Below are positions 1 to 6,914 of a DNA stretch of 64,000 nt, one piece after another. Position numbers and translations under genes: made by a program. The notes under the pieces are model-generated. The model was not told the DNA's origin, did no database searches, and saw only the letters and a program-made list of their open reading frames with translations. The stretch is from Halorussus sp. MSC15.2 (GTDB lineage Archaea; Halobacteriota; Halobacteria; Halobacteriales; Haladaptataceae), in NCBI RefSeq assembly GCF_010747475.1, contig NZ_VSLZ01000001.1, positions 1,054,001-1,118,000 on the forward strand. The letters run 5' to 3'. Numbering within the stretch: position 1 is the first letter of the stretch; each line of letters opens with the position of its first letter.

Positions 1-8
1 CGTCTGAC

Positions 9-677
9 TCAGTCCTCGACCAAGTTCGAAACCATCCCGCGCACGTACTCCATCTCGTCCTCGTTGATGCCGTGGCCCATCCCTTCGTAGATGCGCTCCT
101 CCACGTCACCGCCCAACTCCTCCAGCACGTCGCGGGTCTCGTGGACTCGTTCGAGCGGGATGTGAGGGTCGCTGTCGCTGCACCCGAGGAACGCCGGCGT
201 CCCGTCCAGACTCCCGTCGTAGTCACGCGGGGTACCGTCCGGACCGATGACGCCGCCGCTGAGCGCGGCGAGTCCGCCGTACTCGCGGGCGTTGCGCGCG
301 AGGAACTCGCTGGAGAGGCAAGCCCCCTGCGAGAAGCCGACGAACATCGTCTGGTCGGCCGCAATTCCGGCGTCGGCGACGCGCTCTCGCAGGTCGCCGA
401 GCAGGTCGAGCGCCGACGAGAGGCTCGGTTCGTTTTGGTCGATGGGCGCGAGGAAGGAGTTGGGGTACCACGTCCGGCCCTTGGCCTGCGGCGCGAGGTA
501 CGCGACGCCCTCGGCGTCGAACTCCGAAGCCATCTCTATCATCCCCTGCGCGGTCGCGCCCCGTCCGTGGACGAACAGGACCGCGGCGTCGGCCGATTCG
601 AGGGCCGCGCCGGCGGTCGCGACCGACTGTCCGGCGTGGGGGTCGGCGTCGCCCGCGTGGGGGTTTCGAGCCGCCAT
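9..677 (-). CDS. alpha/beta-hydrolase, phospholipase/carboxylesterase family (MhqD-like)
   Basis: A 222-residue serine hydrolase. The oxyanion-side motif LFVHGRGA lies near residues 34-41 and the nucleophile elbow GFSQGA follows mid-protein. A Ser-Asp-His triad is completed by SDSDPHIP and the late GMGHGI. This is the usual size for the carboxylesterase/phospholipase family that cleaves small esters in the cytoplasm. The start codon overlaps the stop of the small upstream reading frame (TAATG), so the two are probably translated together. In bacteria and haloarchaea a hydrolase of this kind often sits beside a VOC (glyoxalase-fold) ring-cleavage dioxygenase, and the upstream remnant fits that pairing. 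The substrate cannot be told from sequence. Confidence 0.85.
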   Translation of the reverse strand: MAARNPHAGDADPHAGQSVATAGAALESADAAVLFVHGRGATAQGMIEMASEFDAEGVAYLAPQAKGRTWYPNSFLAPIDQNEPSLSSALDLLGDLRERVADAGIAADQTMFVGFSQGACLSSEFLARNAREYGGLAALSGGVIGPDGTPRDYDGSLDGTPAFLGCSDSDPHIPLERVHETRDVLEELGGDVEERIYEGMGHGINEDEMEYVRGMVSNLVED

Positions 678-811
678 TATCTGCCCTCCGGCGGTTCGAC
701 GAACTCGCTTTCCGGAGTCTCCCCGTAGAACTCCCGGTTGCGGTCCGTGTCGGTGCAGACGTTCGTGGCGTGGTCGGCGTTCACCAGCGGTGGTGTGTCG
801 GCGTCGGTCAT
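677..811 (-). CDS. 44-residue small protein, possible remnant of a VOC-family dioxygenase
   Basis: This short frame begins MTDADTPPL and ends FVEPPEGR. Its middle (DHATNVCTDTDRNREFY) looks like the first strand and helix of VOC/glyoxalase-fold ring-cleaving dioxygenases, which typically start HHxTxxxxDxxRNxxFY. The metal-binding HH has become DH, and nearly the whole fold is absent. The stop codon overlaps the ATG of the esterase downstream (TAATG), so coupling has been kept. I infer a gene that lost its interior in frame, leaving a leader-like peptide; a genuine small protein is the alternative. Resemblance is by eye only. Confidence 0.5.
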   Translation of the reverse strand: MTDADTPPLVNADHATNVCTDTDRNREFYGETPESEFVEPPEGR

Positions 812-947
812 GCTGTGTACTGGTAGCCGAGGCTCGGCCTTGAGCCTTGCCGGACGGAGAGGTAAGCAGGTGACACGGCTGTCACCGAGGGGTCGGGGAC
901 CGAGACTCCGGCGTCGCGGTCTGGCGGCGGAAGCGCCGACGTGCGGA

Positions 948-1787
948 CTACAGCCCCAGAATGTCCCGGGCCTCGTCGGGCGTGGCCGGTTCGCGGCCGA
1001 GCGTCTCGGCGAGTCCGGCGGTCCGGGCGACCAACTGGGCGTTGCTCTCGGCGAGTTGGTCCGGCCCGTAGTAGACGTTGTCCTCGAGTCCGACCCGGAC
1101 GTGGCCGCCGAGCAGGATTCCCATCGTCGTGAGCGGGAGCTGGTGGCGACCGAACCCGAGCGTGTTGAACAGCGCGCCCTCTGGCAGGTTTTCGGTCGCG
1201 TTCAGCAGGTTCCGGGGCGACGGCGGCGAGGTGGTACCGCCGCCGAAGATGAGCGTCGTATAGACGGGGTCCGCGAGGTCGCGCCGGTCCAGCAGGGCCG
1301 CGACCTCGTTGAGGTGGCCGTCGTTGAACACCTCCAGTTCGGGCTTGATGCCGCGTTCGACCATCTCGTCGTAGAGCGAGTCCACCATCCCGCGGGTGTT
1401 CTCGCTGGTGAGGTGGCGGTACCGATTCAGCGGTCCCATGTCGAGGCTGGCCATCTCCGGGGCGGGGTCGGTCCGGAGCGACTGGCGGCGCGCTTCGAGG
1501 GTCGCGCCCGTCCCGCCCGTCGAGTGCTGGATGACGAGGTTCGTGCGCGAGCGGACCGCCTCGGTGATGGCCTGAAACCGGTCGCGGTCGAACGAGCGCT
1601 CGCCGCTGTCTCGGCGGGCGTGGAGGTGGACCACGGCCGCGCCCGCCGCCTCGCACTCGGCGGCGGCCTCCCCTATCTCCTCGGGCGTCTCGGGCAGGTT
1701 CGGGTTGGCCTCCTTGCCGTGGACGCCGCCGGTGAGCGCGGCGGTGACGATGACCTTCTCGCCGTCGAGGTAGTCGTCGTACGCCAT
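948..1787 (-). CDS. BKACE family beta-keto acid cleavage enzyme (DUF849)
   Basis: A 279-residue protein of full family length. It opens with the family signature KVIVTAALTGGVHGKEANP and continues with TPEEIGEAAAECEAAGAAVVHLHAR, where the H-x-H pair is the expected metal-binding site at the mouth of a TIM barrel. A later QHSTGGTGA segment is also typical. Family members condense a beta-keto acid with acetyl-CoA to give acetoacetate and a new CoA ester; the substrate varies by subgroup and cannot be read here. The small Cys-containing gene upstream ends 2 bp before this start region, so the two are likely one transcript. Confidence 0.85.
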   Translation of the reverse strand: MAYDDYLDGEKVIVTAALTGGVHGKEANPNLPETPEEIGEAAAECEAAGAAVVHLHARRDSGERSFDRDRFQAITEAVRSRTNLVIQHSTGGTGATLEARRQSLRTDPAPEMASLDMGPLNRYRHLTSENTRGMVDSLYDEMVERGIKPELEVFNDGHLNEVAALLDRRDLADPVYTTLIFGGGTTSPPSPRNLLNATENLPEGALFNTLGFGRHQLPLTTMGILLGGHVRVGLEDNVYYGPDQLAESNAQLVARTAGLAETLGREPATPDEARDILGL

Positions 1788-1789
1788 CC

Positions 1790-2029
1790 TCAGTCGCCTC
1801 CCCCGCCCTCGCTCTCGACTCCCTCGGGCAGGCCCTCGGCCTCGCGGTAGATTTCGCAGTCGGTCTCGTGGTCGAGACCGTACCGGCCGTTACAGATGTC
1901 GGCGCGCATCGCCTGCACGAACTCCTCGGCCGCGTTGCAGTAGGCTCTGGGCTGGGCGTCGGCCGCGTCCCCGCTTTCGGTCTCGGCTTCCAACTGCCGG
2001 TACTCCAGATACGGACAGACGTCGGGCAT
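1790..2029 (-). CDS. small cysteine-containing conserved protein
   Basis: A 79-residue acidic protein. Cysteines occur as CPYLEYR at the N-terminus, then YCNA, DICNGRYG and TDCEIYREAEG. Four spaced cysteines suggest a metal or iron-sulfur site, though no standard CxxC knuckle is present. I chose the ATG at 2029 because the longer frame upstream is Arg/Pro-rich and unlike a haloarchaeal protein. The stop lies 2 bp from the BKACE gene's start codon, implying co-transcription. I do not recognise the family and assign no function. Confidence 0.7.
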   Translation of the reverse strand: MPDVCPYLEYRQLEAETESGDAADAQPRAYCNAAEEFVQAMRADICNGRYGLDHETDCEIYREAEGLPEGVESEGGGGD

Positions 2030-2135
2030 GCCCCAGCAGATGGGACGCCGTGGTAAAACAGTTCGGCGAGGGGTCGAACTCGCCGCGAGTCGGTCCGCCG
2101 AATCACCTACGTGCCCGTCTCGCGTAGGCGGTCCC

Positions 2136-2456
2136 GTGTCGCTGGGAATCGGGCACTTCGCGGCCGGGGCGGCGGGCGCGCTGGTACTCCTGCTGGTCAC
2201 GGGACTCCACGAGAAGACCGCTCAGGACGGTGCTATCGCCATCGCGAGCGGGATATGGGCCATGATACCGGACATGGGACTGGTGCTGCCCGGTGTCGGC
2301 CGCACCGACGGGACGCCGCTGGCCAACCTGTTCTGGTTCCACTACTGGCTGGACACCCACCGGTTCACCGACAGCACGACCGGCAGCGCCGCGCTCGTCG
2401 GAGTGCTGATTCTCTCGGTGGTGTGGCTGGTCCTGAGCGAGGGCAACGAGGAGTAG
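2136..2456 (+). CDS. small membrane protein
   Basis: This frame encodes about 106 residues from a GTG at 2136. Hydrophobic stretches cover residues about 4-23 (GIGHFAAGAAGALVLLLVTG), a middle segment, and the C-terminal AALVGVLILSVVWLVLSEG. The pattern HFAAG...DMGL...HYWLDTH resembles metal-dependent hydrolase-like or DUF457-type membrane proteins, but this is weak. An ATG at 2028 is in frame, but its extra residues are basic and overlap the neighbouring gene on the other strand, so GTG is preferred. Function unknown. Confidence 0.6.
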   Translation: MSLGIGHFAAGAAGALVLLLVTGLHEKTAQDGAIAIASGIWAMIPDMGLVLPGVGRTDGTPLANLFWFHYWLDTHRFTDSTTGSAALVGVLILSVVWLVLSEGNEE

Positions 2457-2479
2457 AGTCGGGGAGAGTTCGGCCGCGG

Positions 2480-3289
2480 TTATTCGGCGAGTTTGCCGGG
2501 TTCGTAGACCAGCGGACTGCCCGTAATCTCGACCACCTCGCCGTCGACGAACGACGCGGCCGGACTCGCGAGGAAGCGCACGAGGTCGGCGACTTCGTCG
2601 GGCGTGCCCATGTGACGCGCCACGTTCGAACGGTCGATGTCGCGCTCGACGCCGAACATCTCTCGGACCTTGTCGGTGCCGATGAACCCGGGAGCGACCG
2701 CGTTGAGGCGGACGTCTTCGTCGGCCCACTCGGCGGCCAGCGCGCGCGTGAACGCCGAGACGCCCGACTTCGCCGCGCTGTACGGGGTCATGCCAGCCAC
2801 GCCGTACTCACCCGCCATACTGCCGATGTTGACGACGGAACCGCTCGACTCCTTCAGGGCGTCGCCGAACACCTGCGTGCAGTTGTACGTGCCGGTGAGA
2901 TTCACCTCGACGACCTGTCGCCACGCCTCGGGCGTCACCTCGTCGAGGGGTTCGCCGCCCGCGCCGCCCGCGTTGTTCACGAGCACGTCCACGCCGCCGA
3001 ACGCGTCGTTCGTCGCCTCGGCGAGCGCTTCCACGTCCTCGCGGTCGGTCACGTCGCACTCGACCGGGTGGACCTCGCCGGAGCGGTCGCTCTCGGCGAT
3101 TTCGTCGGCGACGGTCTCGACGTCTGTCAGCGTCCGGGAGCACGCCACCACGTCCGCCCCGTCGGCCGCGAACAGTTCGGTGATAGTTCGGCCGATTCCG
3201 CTGGACCCGCCGGTCACGACGGCGGTCTTTCCTTCGAGTGAAAATCGGTTCAACGCCTGCGGCGTCGTCGAGTTGTCGGTCACGTCCAC
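2480..3289 (-). CDS. short-chain dehydrogenase/reductase (SDR) family oxidoreductase
   Basis: A classical 269-residue SDR. The Rossmann dinucleotide motif TGGSSGIG is at about residues 27-34, NNAGG follows at the end of strand 4, and the catalytic Ser/YSAAK set appears as VNIGSMAGEYGVAGMTPYSAAKSG. An acidic or small residue pattern after strand 2 (VVACSRT) leans towards NADP(H), but cofactor choice is uncertain. Members reduce or oxidise alcohol/ketone pairs, often 3-oxoacyl or sugar substrates. The gene stands alone, with about 180 bp to the next gene. Confidence 0.88.
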   Translation of the reverse strand: MDVTDNSTTPQALNRFSLEGKTAVVTGGSSGIGRTITELFAADGADVVACSRTLTDVETVADEIAESDRSGEVHPVECDVTDREDVEALAEATNDAFGGVDVLVNNAGGAGGEPLDEVTPEAWRQVVEVNLTGTYNCTQVFGDALKESSGSVVNIGSMAGEYGVAGMTPYSAAKSGVSAFTRALAAEWADEDVRLNAVAPGFIGTDKVREMFGVERDIDRSNVARHMGTPDEVADLVRFLASPAASFVDGEVVEITGSPLVYEPGKLAE

Positions 3290-3470
3290 TCGGTAACGCC
3301 CGTCCTCGTATCAGACCTGCGGCCCCCCGCGGACTTACCGCGAGTCGCTGAGTGCGTGAACGACTTCCCGATGGGAAGACGAGAGGTTTCGCGAGTCTCG
3401 GTCGGATGGTCCGACTGGAAACTCTGCAAACGTCGGTCCGAAGAGACGCCGAGAACCGAAAGAACGGAGT

Positions 3471-4169
3471 TTACGCGGTCTGCCGGACGTCGAGTTCTTC
3501 GAGCAGTGCCGCGGCCGCGGCGCGCGACGACGCCGGACCGCGGGCCGTGACGAGGTCGCCGTCCACGGTGACGCTGGCGTCGGCGTCGAGTTCCGCGTCC
3601 CAGTTGCCGCCCGCGGCCTTCACTTCGTCCTCGACCCAGTAGGGGAGTTTCCGACCGTCGGCCATCACGTCGTTGTCGTCCACGATGTCCTCCTCGAACG
3701 CATTGGGGAACCCGGTCACGTCGCGACCGTCCACGATGAACTCGCCGTCCGCGTTCCGAGCGAACCCGAGGATTCCGACCGCGTGACAGACGACCAGCGC
3801 CTTGCCGTCGTCTCCTTCGACCGCGTCGGACAGCAGTTCTCGCGCGTGGACGTCCTGATTCACGTCCCACATCGTTCCGTGTCCGCCGGGGAACACGACG
3901 ACGTCGTGGTCGTCGGCGCTCGCCGCCGCCAGCGGAATCGGGTCGTTCAGTCGCTCGTCGTTCTCGTGGGCCTCTCGGACCCGCTCGGCCGTCTCCTCGG
4001 AGACGAGCGGGTTGTCGGTATCGACAGACGTCTCGTCGAGGACCGGCTTCGAACCGCTGGGCGTCGCGACGGTAACGTCGAAGCCCTCCTCGTCGAGCGT
4101 CCGAAGCGGTTCGACGCACTCTTCGCCCCAGTATCCTTCCTCAGTAACGACAAACAGTGCTGATGTCAC
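3471..4169 (-). CDS. DJ-1/PfpI superfamily protein (Hsp31-like glutamine amidotransferase fold)
   Basis: A 232-residue protein of the class I glutamine amidotransferase-like fold. The nucleophile elbow reads ALVVCHAVG, with the conserved Cys, preceded by VVVFPGGHGTMWD, where the GGHG loop carries the usual partner residues. The length and the extra EGYWGEE N-terminal segment match the Hsp31/glyoxalase III subgroup, which acts on methylglyoxal or as a holding chaperone. It is divergently transcribed from the old-yellow-enzyme gene across 210 bp, a pairing that suggests a response to reactive carbonyl or electrophilic compounds. Confidence 0.85.
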   Translation of the reverse strand: MTSALFVVTEEGYWGEECVEPLRTLDEEGFDVTVATPSGSKPVLDETSVDTDNPLVSEETAERVREAHENDERLNDPIPLAAASADDHDVVVFPGGHGTMWDVNQDVHARELLSDAVEGDDGKALVVCHAVGILGFARNADGEFIVDGRDVTGFPNAFEEDIVDDNDVMADGRKLPYWVEDEVKAAGGNWDAELDADASVTVDGDLVTARGPASSRAAAAALLEELDVRQTA

Positions 4170-4379
4170 GGTCGTTCGTTGGGTCGCCGCATCATTAAGT
4201 GGAGAGAAAGGCCGCGGTTTTGCCTATTCTAAGCAACATTCGCAGTGCGCTTCTAGCCAAGTACGGGACGTGAATCACCATAGCGGTGCTTTGTTAGTCA
4301 GAGTCAATCGGGCTGGTCGAATAGTGTTGCAAATAGGGCACAAAAGTGTTAACCGTGACCCGCCGCTACGGACGTATCC

Positions 4380-5489
4380 ATGGAAAACGAATACGACGTT
4401 CTGTTCGACGCGTTCGACCTCGACGGTATCCACCTCGACAACCGGGTCGGGTTAGCGCCGATGACGCGAACGAGCGCGACCGCCGACGGCCGCGCCACCG
4501 AGCAGATGAAACGGTACTACGCGAAGTTCGCGCGCGGCGGTTTCTCGTTCCTCGTCACCGAGGGAACGTACCCCGACGAGACCTACAGCCAAGGGTACGA
4601 CGACCAACCCGGACTCGCCAACGAGTCCCACGTCGAAGCGTGGCGGGAAGTCACCGACGCGGTTCACGACGAGGGCGCGCCCATCTTCGCGCAACTCATG
4701 CACGCCGGGGCGCTCTCGCAGGGCAACCGGTACGTCGAAGAGACGGTCGGTCCGTCCGCGGTCGAACCGAAGGGCGAACAGTTGGAACTCTACGGCGGGA
4801 GCGGCGAGTTCGCCACTCCGAAGGAGATGACGAAGGCCGAGATGGACGAGGCCCGAGAGGGGTTCGTCGAGGCCGCCCGGCGGGCCGACGAGGCCGGGTT
4901 CGACGGCGTCGAAATCCACGGCGCGAACGGTTATCTCCTCGACCAGTTCCTAACCGAGTACACGAACGAACGCGACGACGAGTACGGCGGTTCCGTCGAG
5001 AACCGAATCCGGTATCACACCGAGGTCGTCGAGGCGGTGCAGGACGCGGTCCCCGAGGAGTTCGTCGTCGGCGTCCGCATCTCCCAGAGCAAGGTCAACG
5101 ACCCCGACTACCGGTGGTCCGGCGGCGAGGACGACGCCGAGGTCGTCTTCGGCGCGCTCGACGAGGCGGGCGCGGACTTCCTCCACGTCACCGAGGAGGA
5201 CATCACCACGCCGGCGTTCGATTCGGGACCGACGCTCGCGGAGTTGGCCGACGAGTACGCGACCGTCCCCGTCATCGCCAACGGCGGTCTCGGCGACCCC
5301 GAGGCGGCGACGCGGGCCGTCGAGTCCCACGGGGCCGACCTCGTGGCGCAGGCGACGAGCGCACTGGCGAACCCGGACTGGCCCAACCGCGTCGCCGAGG
5401 GACGCGCGCCCGACGAGTTCGACTTCGGCGAGATACTCCAACCGGACGCGACCATCGGCGACGCCGAGGTACCGGCCGAGTCGGAGTGA
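4380..5489 (+). CDS. NADH:flavin oxidoreductase, old yellow enzyme family
   Basis: A 369-residue FMN-dependent TIM barrel. Diagnostic segments are NRVGLAPMTRT near the N-terminus, the flavin-proximal QLMHAGALS, and the very typical DGVEIHGANGYLLDQFL followed by the NxRxDEYGGSVENR loop. Members reduce the C=C bond of unsaturated aldehydes, ketones or nitro-compounds with NAD(P)H. No 4Fe-4S/FAD extension is present, so it belongs to the short OYE group rather than the dienoyl-CoA reductases. It shares its upstream region with the divergent DJ-1-like gene. Confidence 0.9.
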   Translation: MENEYDVLFDAFDLDGIHLDNRVGLAPMTRTSATADGRATEQMKRYYAKFARGGFSFLVTEGTYPDETYSQGYDDQPGLANESHVEAWREVTDAVHDEGAPIFAQLMHAGALSQGNRYVEETVGPSAVEPKGEQLELYGGSGEFATPKEMTKAEMDEAREGFVEAARRADEAGFDGVEIHGANGYLLDQFLTEYTNERDDEYGGSVENRIRYHTEVVEAVQDAVPEEFVVGVRISQSKVNDPDYRWSGGEDDAEVVFGALDEAGADFLHVTEEDITTPAFDSGPTLAELADEYATVPVIANGGLGDPEAATRAVESHGADLVAQATSALANPDWPNRVAEGRAPDEFDFGEILQPDATIGDAEVPAESE

Positions 5490-5499
5490 GGAACTGAGT

Positions 5500-5765
5500 T
5501 TACAACTCGACAGTCCGCAAGTCGTCCGTCGCTGATGATTTGCGGATGCGTCTCGTTCTACAACTCGACAGTCCGCAAATCATCTGGACGCTAACTCCTC
5601 CGAACGATGTCGAGCATCAAAGCTCGACGGTTCGGAGGTCGTCAGCAATGTAGCTGATTTGCGGATGCGTCTCGTTCTACAACTCGACAGTCCGCAAATC
5701 ATCTGGACGCTAACTCCTCCGAACGATGTCGAGCATCAAAGCTCGACGGTTCGGAGGTCGTCAGC
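5500..5765 (-). repeat. five tandem copies of a gene 3' end (DDLRTVEL plus stop)
   Basis: Read on the minus strand, the last eight codons and stop of the metallo-hydrolase gene recur four more times downstream. The stops lie at 5736-5738 (TGA), 5677-5679 (TAG), 5617-5619 (TGA), 5558-5560 (TAG) and 5500-5502 (TAA), spaced 58-60 bp. Two synonymous codon versions alternate: one ends CTCCGAACCGTCGAGCTT, the other TTGCGGACTGTCGAGTTG. A 110-bp direct duplication (5537-5646 and 5656-5765, period 119) accounts for the middle copies. Only the first copy terminates the real gene. The pattern resembles scars from elements that target and restore a gene's 3' end. Confidence 0.85.
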
Positions 5766-6479
5766 GAACCGCACGTCGCCGTCGTACACCGCCTCGATGG
5801 ACTTCAGCATCTCCTCGTGACGGCCCTCCGTGTGCGGGTAGAGGTGAGTCAGGAACACGCGGCCGATGTCGGTCTCCGAGGCCGCCAGCGCCTCGCCCAA
5901 CTGGGTCGGCGTCGGGTGGTTGTCAACGTCCACGTCGTCCGGGAACGAGCAGTCGTGGGCCAGCACGTCGCAGCCGTCGGCGAAGTTGGCGAGACCGGTG
6001 AACGCCTCGCTGTCGCCGCTGTAGGTGAACGAATCGCCGAACCGGTACGCCAGACAGGGCAGCGAGTGGCGGGTCTCGTACCCCTCCACGTCGAACCCGG
6101 CCACCTCGAACTCGTGGGCACCGACCTCGCGCACCTGCAGGTCCACGCGACCCTTCAGGTAGTCGTGGACGTCGAGCAGGTCGTCCACCAGCGACTTCGT
6201 GCCCGAGGGACCGACGACTTCGAGGTGTTCCTCGCCCGCGAGCCACCGCGCTTTGAGCAGGGGGAGGAGGTCGGCGACGTGGTCGAGGTGGTGATGGGTG
6301 AGGAGGACCGTCGAGACGTTCTCGTAGCCCGCGCCCGACTGCTGGAGGCGGTGGAGGATGCCGCTCCCGCAGTCCACGAGGACGCGTCGGTCCGCCTCCT
6401 CGTCTTCCACGACGAGGCCGGTCTGATACCGCTCGCCGGTCGGCATCGCGCTTCCGGTGCCCAGAAACGTGACCTGCAT
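5736..6479 (-). CDS. MBL-fold metallo-hydrolase, RNase Z-like
   Basis: A 247-residue metallo-beta-lactamase-fold protein. The N-terminus FLGTGSAMP and the HHHLDH zinc motif (residues 62-67) are characteristic of the RNase Z/arylsulfatase branch. Further ligands are likely in HDCSFPDD and the late LTHLYPH. It lacks the long exosite of eukaryotic tRNase Z, and it is shorter than most archaeal RNase Z proteins (about 300 residues), so a phosphodiesterase or other hydrolase role is equally possible. Its final codons lie inside the tandem 3'-end repeat described separately. Confidence 0.85.
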   Translation of the reverse strand: MQVTFLGTGSAMPTGERYQTGLVVEDEEADRRVLVDCGSGILHRLQQSGAGYENVSTVLLTHHHLDHVADLLPLLKARWLAGEEHLEVVGPSGTKSLVDDLLDVHDYLKGRVDLQVREVGAHEFEVAGFDVEGYETRHSLPCLAYRFGDSFTYSGDSEAFTGLANFADGCDVLAHDCSFPDDVDVDNHPTPTQLGEALAASETDIGRVFLTHLYPHTEGRHEEMLKSIEAVYDGDVRFADDLRTVEL

Positions 6480-6914
6480 GTTCGATTCGCGGGGCCGAAC
6501 GCTGTTAATGGCTTTGGGTACTGGCTCCGCTCCGGGATTTCACCGGCCGGGACGCACCGAACCGATAGGTGCTGGTCGAACCGACGAGGACTGCACACCG
6601 ACAGCTATACTATTTAAACACAACTCTTCTCGAAAGCAGAGCTAAACGTGCAGTAACAGTCGATTGACGGCCACTTATACTTTCATCGTGTGGAAAAGAC
6701 TTAAATATAGATGTTGTCGAAATCTGTCCGGTAATTGTCCGCGAGGTGCCTCGGAGACGGCAGGCCGACCGATTCGACGAGTCTCGGAATATCTCGAGTC
6801 TCCTCGGACGCGCCGAAGGCGGTCGAATCGTGGAAGACCGCTCGTGGCGTCCAGTTTCACTTTCGCTCCGGCGGCCAAACCGTCTTAAGCACACGGTCCC
6901 AACGAACCGCCAAG
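6480..6914. other. intergenic region between divergent genes
   Basis: These 435 bp separate the minus-strand metallo-hydrolase from the plus-strand helicase. A TATA-like ACTTAAATATAG at about 6699-6710 points towards the helicase but is over 200 bp upstream of it. A second, CGTCTTAAGC at about 6882, lies about 30 bp before the helicase ATG and would give an almost leaderless mRNA. I see no convincing coding frame. A short RNA from the first promoter is possible but unsupported. Confidence 0.4.
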
